Shown here: positions 33,441 to 42,400 of the stretch, piece by piece | How positions within the stretch are numbered: the stretch's first letter is position 1 | Layout of the letters: every line of letters begins with the position of its first letter | NCBI GenBank assembly: GCA_965227265.1 | Contig: OZ245738.1 | Location: 1,922,001-1,986,000 of the forward strand | Direction of reading: 5' to 3' | Source: UBA2336 sp965227265 | GTDB taxonomy: Bacteria > Bacteroidota > Bacteroidia > Cytophagales > Cyclobacteriaceae | Length of the DNA: 64,000 nt | Notes under the pieces: generated by a model | Seen by the model: only the letters and a program-made list of their open reading frames with translations | Told to the model about the DNA's origin: nothing | Databases searched by the model: none | Program-made: the position numbers and the translations under genes

Positions 33441-33536
33441 CCGGTAAACCGGCACGACCAGCTCCTGCTGAATTCCCCCAGGATCGGAAGGTAGCAAGGG
33501 TAGGCGGTTGAAGCGGTGCGATGTTCGGTTTGCCAC
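33441..33536 (+). ncRNA. ffs: Signal recognition particle RNA (small, 4.5S type)
   Basis: About 96 bases. The ends pair (GGTAAACC at 33443-33450 with GGTTTGCC at 33527-33534, one wobble). The apical domain IV carries the invariant Ffh-binding features: CAGG and AGCA internal-loop strands flanking a short stem closed by a GGAA tetraloop (around 33480-33495). It is preceded by a perfect promoter and followed by a terminator. It forms the RNA part of SRP with Ffh for co-translational membrane targeting. End positions are approximate by a few bases. Confidence 0.9.
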
Positions 33537-33557
33537 TTTTTATTGATTTTGAGGACA

Positions 33558-33599
33558 AGTCCAGGAGGAATTTCTAAGAACCCTACCGGACTTTTTTTA
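33558..33599 (+). terminator. Intrinsic terminator after SRP RNA
   Basis: Stem AGTCC / GGACT (33558-33562 with 33588-33592), extended by GG/CC pairs inside, followed by TTTTTTT. It lies about 22 bases beyond the SRP RNA. Confidence 0.8.
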
Positions 33600-33640
33600 T
33601 TTTTACACCTTCTTAAAACCACTACAACAACCCTTTAAGC

Positions 33641-34297
33641 ATGAAATTCTTCATCGATACTGCAAACCTCAACGAAATTAAAGAAGCCTACGATTTAGGC
33701 GTATTGGATGGGGTTACAACCAACCCTTCCTTGATGGCAAAAGAAGGCATTAAAGGTGCTGATAACATTAAGGCACACTACAAAGCCATCTGTAACATCG
33801 TTGACAATAACGTAAGCGCAGAAGTTATCGCAACCGACTATGAGACTATGCTCAAAGAAGGTCATGAGTTGGCTAAAATTGATGATAAGATCGTGGTGAA
33901 AGTGCCGATGATTAAAGATGGTGTTAAGGCAATCAAGAAATTTTCAAGTGAAGGTATTCGTACAAATTGTACGCTTGTGTTCTCAGCAGGCCAGGCAATT
34001 CTTGCTGCCAAAGCGGGCGCAAGCTACGTCTCTCCTTTCATTGGCAGATTAGATGATATTTCACAAGACGGTCTGGAATTGATTTCTCAGATCCGCTTAA
34101 TCTACGATAACTTCGGATTCGATACTGAAATTCTTTCCGCTTCTGTTCGTCATACGATGCATTTGATTCAGTGTGCTGAGATTGGCTCAGATGTAGTGAC
34201 CTGTCCGTTAAATGTTATTACAGCTTTATTGAACCATCCGCTTACCGATAGCGGGTTGGCTAAATTCCTCGCGGATCATAAAAAAGTTAACGGATAA
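33641..34297 (+). CDS. fsa: Small transaldolase / fructose-6-phosphate aldolase-like
   Basis: A 218-residue TIM barrel of the compact transaldolase subfamily (TalC/MipB/Fsa). Schiff-base Lys87 lies in DDKIVVKVPM; other family segments are MKFFIDTANLNEI, GVTTNPSLMAKEG, TNCTLVFSAGQAI and SPFIGRLDDI. Members are either true transaldolases of the pentose phosphate pathway or fructose-6-phosphate aldolases; sequence by eye cannot decide, but transaldolase is more common in this phylum. Its stop overlaps the ftsE-like start by one base. Confidence 0.9.
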   Translation: MKFFIDTANLNEIKEAYDLGVLDGVTTNPSLMAKEGIKGADNIKAHYKAICNIVDNNVSAEVIATDYETMLKEGHELAKIDDKIVVKVPMIKDGVKAIKKFSSEGIRTNCTLVFSAGQAILAAKAGASYVSPFIGRLDDISQDGLELISQIRLIYDNFGFDTEILSASVRHTMHLIQCAEIGSDVVTCPLNVITALLNHPLTDSGLAKFLADHKKVNG

Positions 34298-35004
34298 TGT
34301 TTTCAACTGACCCAGTTGTTCGTGTAAGCGAGGCGCATATTTTTCAGGACAATAGTACAGTTCTGAGAGATATCAATTTTGATATCGATAAAGGTGAGTT
34401 CGTTTTTCTTGTCGGCCGAACCGGATCCGGAAAATCTTCCTTACTTAAAACGCTTTACGCGGATCTTGACTTAAGATTAGGTGACATTAACGTTGCCGGC
34501 TTTAATATCCGTGGACTCAAAGATTCTCAGGTTCATAAGCTCCGCAGAAAACTAGGTATCATCTTTCAGGATTTTCAACTATTCCCCGACCGTAGCGTAG
34601 ACGATAACCTGATGTTTGTACTGAAAGCTACCGGCTGGAAAGACAATGGCAAGATGCGGGCGCGTTTATCCGAAGTGCTCATGCAAGTTGGATTGGGTTC
34701 TGTTGAGAAGAAAATGCCACACCAGCTTTCCGGTGGTGAGCAGCAACGTGTTGTAATTGCACGAGCTTTGTTAAATGAACCGGTAATTCTCATTGCCGAT
34801 GAACCTACTGGTAATCTTGATCCGGAAGTTTCGCATGGAATTCTGAAACTATTCCAGCAAATCAACAAAAGCGGAACGGCTGTTTTAATGGCTACACACG
34901 ATTACCCGTTGATCAAGAAATTCCCTGCTCGTATTTTGAAATGCGAAAACGGAAAAGTAATTGATTCCGCTAAAGAGCCTTTCGAGCTAATTACTGAATA
35001 CTAG
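34297..35004 (+). CDS. ftsE: FtsE-like ABC transporter ATP-binding protein
   Basis: A 235-residue ATPase. Walker A GRTGSGKSS starts at residue 40, the signature is LSGGEQQRVVIARAL, Walker B is VILIADEPTGNLD, and the H-loop is ATHDY. The length and the segment RRKLGIIFQDFQLFPDRSV match FtsE, which works with FtsX at the division septum to activate cell-wall hydrolases. No ftsX partner adjoins it here. It could alternatively serve one of the FtsX/MacB-type permeases elsewhere. Coupled to fsa by a TAATG overlap. Confidence 0.88.
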   Translation: MFSTDPVVRVSEAHIFQDNSTVLRDINFDIDKGEFVFLVGRTGSGKSSLLKTLYADLDLRLGDINVAGFNIRGLKDSQVHKLRRKLGIIFQDFQLFPDRSVDDNLMFVLKATGWKDNGKMRARLSEVLMQVGLGSVEKKMPHQLSGGEQQRVVIARALLNEPVILIADEPTGNLDPEVSHGILKLFQQINKSGTAVLMATHDYPLIKKFPARILKCENGKVIDSAKEPFELITEY

Positions 35005-35071
35005 AATCCTTTTGTCGGATTTCCCCCTTCCAAAGTCGGGTTTGCACCGCTTTTAGCGTGTTTTTGTCTGC

Positions 35072-35079
35072 TATGTTTG
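35072..35079 (+). promoter_or_regulatory. Candidate -7 element for the SRPBCC gene
   Basis: TATGTTTG fits TAnnTTTG, 42 bases before the ATG at 35122. The base triplet 19 bases upstream is CTT, so the -33 part is imperfect. Confidence 0.5.
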
Positions 35080-35121
35080 TGATGTAATCAAACACGAATA
35101 GTAAATTAAACACAATAAAAA

Positions 35122-35547
35122 ATGGAAAGCATGATTAAAAAAGCTATCACCATTCAGGCAACCATTAATGCACCGGTTGAAAAAGTTTGGAAATATTGGA
35201 ACGAACCAAACCACATTACTAAGTGGGCGTTCGCTTCACCCGATTGGCATGCACCTAAAGCCGACAACGATCTTCGCGTAGATGGAAAATTCTCAACTAC
35301 TATGGCAGCAAAGGACGGAAGCTTCAGCTTTGAATTCGGAGGTGTTTACACCAACGTTGAAAACCATAAAGCAATTGAATACGCGTTGGGTGATGGTCGT
35401 ACGGTAAAGATCAGTTTTGCTTCTGAAGGAAATCAGACCAAGGTTGTAGAAACTTTCGATCCTGAAAATGAAAACCCAGAAGACATGCAGCGCAATGGCT
35501 GGCAAGCAATTCTCAACAACTTTAAAGTTTACGCTGAAAAAAATTAA
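35122..35547 (+). CDS. SRPBCC/AHSA1-family protein
   Basis: A 141-residue START-like protein of the Activator of Hsp90 ATPase 1 C-terminal family. The N-terminal strand IQATINAPVEKVWKYWNEPN, the WAFASPDWHAPKADNDLRVD segment and the final long helix (NGWQAILNNFKVYAE) are typical. These form a hydrophobic pocket; most bacterial members have no assigned ligand. An alternative start at 35131 (MIKKAIT) is possible. The stop overlaps the next gene's start by one base. Confidence 0.88.
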   Translation: MESMIKKAITIQATINAPVEKVWKYWNEPNHITKWAFASPDWHAPKADNDLRVDGKFSTTMAAKDGSFSFEFGGVYTNVENHKAIEYALGDGRTVKISFASEGNQTKVVETFDPENENPEDMQRNGWQAILNNFKVYAEKN

Positions 35548-35840
35548 TGGTAAAGCCGAAGGGAACATTACGAACATGCAAAAACGGGCATCAATACTAT
35601 AAAAGTAGTGATTGCCCTACTTGCCCGATTTGTGAAAAAGAACGTGCACCCGAAGAAGGTTTTCTAGCTGAACTTTCTGCACCTGCAAGACGGGCTTTAG
35701 AGAATAACAATATTAGAACACTAAAGCAGCTTTCTAAGAAAAGTGAAAAAGAAGTTTTAAGTCTGCATGGCATAGGCCCAACTGCAATTCCCAAGCTGAA
35801 AAAAGTATTGAAAGGTGAAGGACTGTCTTTTAAGAAATAG
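35547..35840 (+). CDS. Zinc-ribbon plus RNA polymerase alpha-CTD-like protein
   Basis: A 97-residue protein. Residues 10-33 look like a zinc ribbon (TCKNGHQYYKSSDCPTCPIC, four Cys plus His). Residues 44-92 are a helix-hairpin-helix unit like the C-terminal domain of RNA polymerase alpha (LSAPARRALENNNIRTLKQL, then LSLHGIGPTAIPKLKKVL). Translationally coupled to the SRPBCC gene by TAATG. It may bind DNA or a transcription partner; this is inferred from the domains only. Confidence 0.75.
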   Translation: MVKPKGTLRTCKNGHQYYKSSDCPTCPICEKERAPEEGFLAELSAPARRALENNNIRTLKQLSKKSEKEVLSLHGIGPTAIPKLKKVLKGEGLSFKK

Positions 35841-35842
35841 AA

Positions 35843-36361
35843 TCAGGAGTTTATTATCTCAGATTTTTCTAAGTTATCATCGCCTTTTTCAATTTTATGC
35901 AATTGTTGATTAAGTAAATCGATCTGCACTAATAAATTCAATACAAGCGCATCTTTAACCTTTTGACTTGGATGCGTTTTCATTTCATCCTTTAAAACCT
36001 GGTACATTGCTTCAAGTTGCTGAAAGTCATGGGTAAAACCATTTAGTCCGCCTTCCGGGCCCCTATGACCTTCAAGCTGATCCACTTTATTGGCGATCTG
36101 GCTGATGTAGAACAATTCAATATCCTTAAACTCATTTAGTGCGATCGCATTTTCTTTTCTATCCTGCAGCTTGGGTAATGCGAGGTAAATGCAAAAACCC
36201 AATAGAATAACTGCCGCTACGCGCCATACCATCAGATTGTTCCATAGAGAAACACTTTCAAACAATTTGTTACTGATTTTATTCCAGTTTTTTTCTGATG
36301 GTTCTTTATCATCAAAAGCAACCTTGTTCTGACGAATAAAATCTTCCAATTGATCTTTCAT
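35843..36361 (-). CDS. Probable anti-sigma factor, single-pass membrane protein
   Basis: A 172-residue protein with a cytoplasmic N-terminus (1-42), one membrane helix (about residues 43-62, NLMVWRVAAVILLGFCIYLAL) and a periplasmic helical region of ~110 residues. No zinc-binding anti-sigma (HxxxCxxC) motif is present. It starts one base after the stop of the ECF sigma gene, and this arrangement is the main reason to call it an anti-sigma factor. The periplasmic domain could sense envelope state. Function inferred from context. Confidence 0.65.
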   Translation of the reverse strand: MKDQLEDFIRQNKVAFDDKEPSEKNWNKISNKLFESVSLWNNLMVWRVAAVILLGFCIYLALPKLQDRKENAIALNEFKDIELFYISQIANKVDQLEGHRGPEGGLNGFTHDFQQLEAMYQVLKDEMKTHPSQKVKDALVLNLLVQIDLLNQQLHKIEKGDDNLEKSEIINS

Positions 36362-36362
36362 A

Positions 36363-36905
36363 TTATTTCGTTATCAATAGTTCTTTCAATTTACCTTTAG
36401 CGCGGTTTAGCTGGGATTTTGAAGTTGATTCTGTAATCCCCATAATCCCTGCGATCTCTTCATGATCATACCCTTCCAGCAAGTACAACGACAATACAGA
36501 CCGATATCCATCCGGAAGCATTTCGATACAACGTTTTACCTTTTCAACACTCAACTCCGGCATATAATCTGCTTCCGTTTCTTCTACTGGAACATCAAAT
36601 TCTTCATCCTGCGCAATCACATTTTCTTTGCGTTTCTTGATCACGTTTATGGACTTGTTCACCACAATTCTCTTTATCCACGCGCCAAAAGTTGCATCTC
36701 CGCGATAACTCTCAAGGTTTTTAAAAGCGCTCACAAACGCCTCTTGCAGAACATCTTCCGCGTCTTCTTCGTTGCCTGTAATCCGATATCCAACATTGTA
36801 CATGGCTTTCGAATAGAGTTTATATAGCCTGAAATGCGCTTCCTGGTCACCCATCCGGCACCGGTCGATAAGCTCTTTATGAATGTCTAAACCCTGTTCG
36901 TTCAA
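36363..36905 (-). CDS. ECF-type RNA polymerase sigma factor
   Basis: A 180-residue sigma-70 family protein with region 2 (DAEDVLQEAFVSAFKNLESY, then WIKRIVVNKSINVIKKRK) and region 4 (LPDGYRSVLSLYLLEGYDHEEIAGIMGIT, a helix-turn-helix for the -35 box). The start is TTG at 36905 (LNEQGLDIHKEL); no ATG lies before region 2. A membrane protein follows after 1 base, presumably its anti-sigma factor. Likely responds to envelope or other external stress; target promoters are unknown. Confidence 0.9.
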   Translation of the reverse strand: MNEQGLDIHKELIDRCRMGDQEAHFRLYKLYSKAMYNVGYRITGNEEDAEDVLQEAFVSAFKNLESYRGDATFGAWIKRIVVNKSINVIKKRKENVIAQDEEFDVPVEETEADYMPELSVEKVKRCIEMLPDGYRSVLSLYLLEGYDHEEIAGIMGITESTSKSQLNRAKGKLKELLITK

Positions 36906-36978
36906 GCGTATTTCATGCTTCTGGTACCAAAGACAAGGTAGAAAATAAAGGGTTGCTTGGGATTAGTTAAAAGTTAAT

Positions 36979-37022
36979 AGTTATCCGTGAATTAGCTCCC
37001 TGACAATGATTATCGGATAACT
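36979..37022. repeat. Inverted repeat between cca and sigma genes
   Basis: Perfect 9-bp inverted repeat AGTTATCCG / CGGATAACT with a 26-base loop, overlapping the last base pairs of the cca stop codon. On the minus strand it is followed by a T-rich but interrupted stretch, so it might be a weak terminator for cca or an mRNA 3'-end hairpin. Confidence 0.45.
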
Positions 37023-38424
37023 AAATCAAACCCTTTTCTTTGGCAATTTTTGTAAGAAGCTGAAGCGCCTCTTCCCGATCATTTCGGATCTCTCCTTCCA
37101 GGATAGCTTCTTTGATTTGCTCTTTGATCTCACCGATAACTCTTCCTGGCGGAATGTTGAACATGGCAATGATCTCATCGCCTGTAACGGGAGGTTGAAA
37201 GTTCCGGATATTATCCTTCGCTTCTACTTCCTTCATCTTCTCTTCAACGATGTCGAAATTTTTGAGAAAACGATTAACCTTATCATTGTTCTTGGAGGTA
37301 ATGTCAGCCCGGCAAAGTTTCATCAGGGCATCAACATCATCACCTGCTTCAAATAATAATCTACGAATGGCAGAGTCTGTAACATTTTTGGAGAGCGGAA
37401 TCGGCCTTAAATGCATGCGAACAAGTTTTTGCACAAACTCCATCCGATCGTTCATCGGTAATTTCATCCTTCTGAAAATACCCGGAACCATACGCGCACC
37501 TTTATCTTCATGACCATGAAATGTAAAACCGTGCTCTTTATCGTAACGTTTGGTTTGAGGTTTTGCGATGTCGTGCAGGATGGCAGCCCAACGCAACCAA
37601 AGATCGTCTGATACTTTGGAGACATTATCCAATACTTGTAGCGTATGATAAAAATTATCCTTGTGTGCATTGCCACCAACATACTCTACACCTTGCAACA
37701 AAACCATTTCTGGGAAAAACTCTTTTAACAATCCGCTTTGAAATAAAAGCTTGAAGCCATAAGACGGAATCGGGCTAACGATTATCTTATTTAATTCGTC
37801 TGTTATACGCTCATGTGATACAATTTTCAAACGGTCTTTCTGATCAGCAATTGCTTGAAAGGTATCAGCATCAATATCAAAATTGAGTTGTGATGCAAAG
37901 CGAATGGCACGCATCATACGCAGTGGATCATCGGAAAATGTTATTGCGGGATCAAGCGGAGTTTTAATCAGTTTACTTTTTAGATCCACTAATCCATCAA
38001 ACGGATCAATCAGTTCTCCAAAACTCTTCTCATTCAAACTGATCGCCATGGCATTGATCGTGAAATCTCTCCGTTTCTGATCATCGTCAAGTGTTCCATC
38101 TTCTACGATTGGCTTTCTCGATTCTGTTCGGTATGATTCTTTACGCGCGCCTACAAACTCCAGGTCAAAATCATCCATGGAAATCTGCGCGGTGCCAAAA
38201 TTCTTGTAAACATTTACCCGAACATTAGGTCCGAGTGCTTCCGCTACTTTCTCGGCCAGTTCAATACCACTGCCTACACACACAAAGTCAATATCTTTTG
38301 AAGCACGCTTGAGGAGAATATCGCGTACATAACCACCTACTACAAAAGCCTGAACATTTGCAGCATCCGCAACGCGGCCAATAGTCTTAAAAACAGGGTG
38401 AGTAAGGGAAGAAGAAAGATTCAT
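37021..38424 (-). CDS. cca: tRNA nucleotidyltransferase (CCA-adding) with HD domain
   Basis: A 467-residue enzyme adding or repairing the tRNA 3'-CCA. The nucleotidyltransferase head has GGYVRD and DIDFVCVG (metal-binding aspartates), then RRDFTINAMAIS and the RMMRAIRFASQLNFDID neck, and a C-terminal HD domain (LHDIAKP, FHGHEDKGA). The frame opens at a TTG at 38433, but ATG at 38424 (MNLSSSLTHPVF) is preferred: the -7 box at 38442-38449 would put the transcript start only a few bases before 38433. Single-gene unit on this strand. Confidence 0.93.
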   Translation of the reverse strand: MNLSSSLTHPVFKTIGRVADAANVQAFVVGGYVRDILLKRASKDIDFVCVGSGIELAEKVAEALGPNVRVNVYKNFGTAQISMDDFDLEFVGARKESYRTESRKPIVEDGTLDDDQKRRDFTINAMAISLNEKSFGELIDPFDGLVDLKSKLIKTPLDPAITFSDDPLRMMRAIRFASQLNFDIDADTFQAIADQKDRLKIVSHERITDELNKIIVSPIPSYGFKLLFQSGLLKEFFPEMVLLQGVEYVGGNAHKDNFYHTLQVLDNVSKVSDDLWLRWAAILHDIAKPQTKRYDKEHGFTFHGHEDKGARMVPGIFRRMKLPMNDRMEFVQKLVRMHLRPIPLSKNVTDSAIRRLLFEAGDDVDALMKLCRADITSKNNDKVNRFLKNFDIVEEKMKEVEAKDNIRNFQPPVTGDEIIAMFNIPPGRVIGEIKEQIKEAILEGEIRNDREEALQLLTKIAKEKGLI

Positions 38425-38441
38425 GAGCGCCAAAACGAGCT

Positions 38442-38449
38442 CAAATGTA
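38442..38449 (-). promoter_or_regulatory. -7 element for cca
   Basis: TACATTTG on the minus strand is a perfect TAnnTTTG box, 17 bases upstream of the chosen cca ATG. No TTG at the ideal -33 position. Confidence 0.5.
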
Positions 38450-38465
38450 CATGTTTATGCTGAAA

Positions 38466-39485
38466 TTAATGCCGGTAGAAGGCAGGGCAAGGAATTATCT
38501 CCTTCTTCTTTCTATTCTTTGCACTTCGTGGAGTGTTAAGCATATACTTCACAGCAACTTCATGTGCTCCTCCGATGGATGGACCGAGTTCAGAAATCGT
38601 AAGATCATAACTGTAACTGAACTCAATTTTTTCAAGCTGAAACCCAAGGATAATTACAATTGCATCCTGACTGATATTATCTGCAACATTTTGAGTAATA
38701 GGAATTCCACGATACCAAAGTCCGATAACTATAGGTTCATATAAAAAATATGTTCCGATATCAAATTGATCAAAATTTCCTTGTTTTTTATACACAAAGG
38801 ATGGCGCAATAGCTGCCACACGATCACGTTTAAGTAAACCGTTATACAGTGGGATACGAATACCACCGTGAATTGTTGTTTTAACAGGAATTATCGATTC
38901 ATCATTCCTAAGCGAACGGTTGGGCTTGTTCAAATGGGCCATCGAAAATCCGAACCAGATTTTCCGGCTATACATCAATCCTCCAAAACCAAAATCAAAA
39001 TACATTTTACTGCTGATGTTTTGATAATTAGGACTTGACGGATTGGGATTATTTGGATCATCTGGATCGAGCTGGTCGTAAAAGACAAGCTTATCCATAT
39101 CTATATTACGGGATCCGATTCCAAAATTTAATCCGGGAGAAAGTACCCACTTGTTGGCTATATGAACTTTATAAGCATACTGAAGATTTACCTGTACAGA
39201 TCTAAGGCCTGCCGTGCCAGCCTTGTCGCCTGTAATCAATAACCCTACTCCACTATTAAGATCATGAAGATTATAATCATACGAAGCTGCTGCTGTGACG
39301 AAACCATTGGTAATCGAGGGCCATTGATTCCGGTAGTTCATAATGAACCGGTGATCCGTTCCTGTGCCGGCAAATCCCGGGTTTAGGTACAGGGGCGCTG
39401 AATAGTATTGAGAAAATTCAGGATCCTGAGCCGAGATCTTCCCTACTGACGCAATCAAAAAGATAATAGATAGAACTCTTCTCAT
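38466..39485 (-). CDS. PorP/SprF-family type IX secretion membrane protein
   Basis: A 339-residue outer-membrane protein. Signal peptide (RRVLSIIFLIASVGKISAQ), then the family hallmark DPEFSQYYSAPLYLNPGFAG at the mature N-terminus, and a beta-barrel ending with FSYSYDLTISELGPSIGGAH. Such proteins help secrete or anchor one partner adhesin with a type B C-terminal signal. It overlaps the upstream PKD adhesin gene by 4 bases, so that protein is its likely client. Paralogue of the gene at 43484-44524. Confidence 0.92.
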   Translation of the reverse strand: MRRVLSIIFLIASVGKISAQDPEFSQYYSAPLYLNPGFAGTGTDHRFIMNYRNQWPSITNGFVTAAASYDYNLHDLNSGVGLLITGDKAGTAGLRSVQVNLQYAYKVHIANKWVLSPGLNFGIGSRNIDMDKLVFYDQLDPDDPNNPNPSSPNYQNISSKMYFDFGFGGLMYSRKIWFGFSMAHLNKPNRSLRNDESIIPVKTTIHGGIRIPLYNGLLKRDRVAAIAPSFVYKKQGNFDQFDIGTYFLYEPIVIGLWYRGIPITQNVADNISQDAIVIILGFQLEKIEFSYSYDLTISELGPSIGGAHEVAVKYMLNTPRSAKNRKKKEIIPCPAFYRH

Positions 39486-42400
39486 TGTAGTAAGTGGATA
39501 TCGCCCACACGCGTGACGGTAAGGTTATTTTCATACTTCGCCACAATCTTATACACATATACATCCTGCTGGCAGAGCTTTCCATTAAAGTATCCGTCCC
39601 AGCCTTTTGATTGTATTTTGCTTTCGAACATGAGTTGCCCCCAACGGTTAAAAATCATCAAGTGATATTCTGTCACTCCCTGCAGTATTGGAATAAAGGT
39701 ATTATTGGTATCCGTACTTCCCGGACCAGTTTTACTTGGAATAAAGGCATTTGGTGCTAAAATCTGCTGCCCCTTCATAGCATGGATGATAACACGAGCA
39801 GTATCCGTACATAAAAAATCATTTTGCACAGCTAATGTGATCTCAAAAAGAGTTTCAGCACTGCCTTCCAGATTATACTCAACAGCAGCAGGTTCAAACA
39901 AGCTTGATCCTTTTCCATTACCAAAATCCCAATCGTAGGATTCACCGCCTAAACTTTGATTGTTTAAAAATACTTTTCCACCCGGCAAATAAACTGTATC
40001 CGGGTTAGCAGTAAACTGCGCGGTCGGGCTCGGAAAGACTTCGATGATTTGTGATTTAACAATTGTTACCGTATCCCCAATAATATTGGTTGCCGAAAGC
40101 GATACCGAATACAAACCCGGACGCGTGTAGGTATAAACAGGATTAACTGCATGAGAGACGCCTTCGTTCGTTCCAAACTGCCAGAAATATGTGGATGGAT
40201 CTGCAAACTGTGAAAGATTGGTAAAGGTTACCCTTAATGGTGCGCAGCCTGATGGCGGGTCATACTCAAATTCTAAGATGGGTGGAATCGGATCAATTCG
40301 AACCATAACACTTTGCGTAAGTACACAAATGTTATTGGTCACAGTTAGTGTTATGGTGAACTCTCCGTATGTTCCATAATCATGTGCTGGAGGATTTGCT
40401 CCCGTGAACGTTGTTCCGTCACCAAAATCCCATTCCTGTATCCAGGGACCGGGTGTTGTATTGTTTGTAATCGTTACTATAGAATTTGGTAATGATTGAA
40501 CAAGAGGTGTTGCAGTAAATGAAATTGAGATATTGTCGTCCGGAGGTACTGTGAAATCATGTGTTGTAACGGTGCTCAGGCAATTAAATCCATTCATCGT
40601 TTGAAGAGTTACCTCAACATCCTGCTGAGCTGCGGTGCGATTGAAATCATAGTCCAGAATATCAGTTGTACCAGGCGGAACAAAAAATGGCAATCCGTTT
40701 ACCGTAACTGTCCAGGTATACTCAACCAATCCTTTTTGCTGAGCTTCAAATCGCATTTGCATCACTTCGCAATCAAATACAAGTGTATCAATCGTAAAAT
40801 CTGAAAGTGGAACAGGACTAATTCTAATTGTTCGAATTGAATCTCTTGCGCACATCGTTGGCAACGTAGTTCGCAGTGTGACTTGATAATCACGAATTGC
40901 TTGTGTAGTGTTAATAAATTGAAAACTGAAATTTGGAACAGTAACTGTACTTGTATCTTTAAGAATTCCGGAAGCATCGGTTACGATCCAGCGATAGTCA
41001 GCAGGACTCAAACTTTGGGTTTGATTGTCTACAACAAAATTGACAGTCTGCGGAGAACAGTTATCATTAAACGGTGAATAATTTGCTGCGATGAATCCTG
41101 AACGAGGTCCGGGAAAAACAGTAATGGTTTGCGCAGGTGATGTGAACTCACAATTATTTACGGTAACAACCCGGAGTCTTACATCGAAGGTTCTATTGAC
41201 TGAACCAAAATTTTCAAATTCCCGGGTATAAATATTTCCGAATAAAGGATCCGTTGGACGCTGAATTGAATCGACAACAAATCCACTTCCTTCATCCACT
41301 TCCCATATATATTGATCAATTACTGCCGGTTGGCCAACGATTGAGTTGTTCATAAATGTTACCGATAAAACACTACATCCTGAAGCTGTGCTGGAAGTAA
41401 ATAATGCGGCAGGTATTGCATCAACCGTTACTGTGTGACGAACTGTATCCGAGCATCCGCCTCCGCTTGTTGTAACCTGTAAAAGAACATCGTAAGAACC
41501 TGCAGCCGGAAATATATGGTCAAAGTCAGTCTCATTGGTTAAGGAAGGATCGGGATTGAATGTTACACCATCATAATCCATATCCCACTCCCGGGAAGTA
41601 ATAGTTTGCCCATCAATAGGTGTAAGCGTTGTAGCATCCTGAAAGGATGTAGGACTTCCTTCACATACATTGGTAAAGGTGAATTCAGGCGCGGGTTTAT
41701 TCAACACGCGAATCTCCACTTCTGCATCACTTGCACATCCTGTAATATTATCACGGATTGTTAACACAGCCCGATATACTCCGGGATTCGTAAAAGTCCG
41801 ATCAAATGGTCCAAGCGCAGCACTTGAAAATCCTACAGCCGGAAACTGAGCGATCATCGCATTGGTCTCATCAAAAAACTGCCACCGCCATTCGGTGGTT
41901 GCGGTTATCGTGCCGGTGGAAAGATCAGTAAACCGAACTTCAAACGTTGTGAAGGGGGCAACAGCCTCCTGACAAAATGTTCCTGAAATCGGAGTGTTAG
42001 CAAAATCGGTGAGTCCAATCACAGCTTGAACCGAAGGCGTAATATTTACGATATCCGTAAATTCTTCTTCGCACGTACCTTGTGCTGTAGGGCTTGATGC
42101 GATCAGTCGAATCATTTTGGTTCCTCCGGAAGAGTATGCAAAAGTTGGATTGGCTTGAGTACTTGTTGTTAACAGAATCGCTCCAGCTGCATCGTCATAA
42201 AATTCATAGATGTACGTATAATCCCCTTGGTTGGGAGTTTCATTGTTGAAGAATATATCTTCTCCGATACAAAAGTCGCGGGTTGGATTTCCACCACTGT
42301 CTTCCGTTATGAATTCAGGTTCAGGCGCTGCTACTATAACGATGTAGCCTCTCGTCAATACCGCGTCTTCATAATTGGGGTTTATCGGATCACCGTTCCA

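Noticed and set aside
38425..38433. TTG at 38433 as the start of cca
   Set aside because: The -7 box at 38442-38449 would put transcription start within a few bases of it, whereas the ATG at 38424 is nine bases further in and gives a normal N-terminus.
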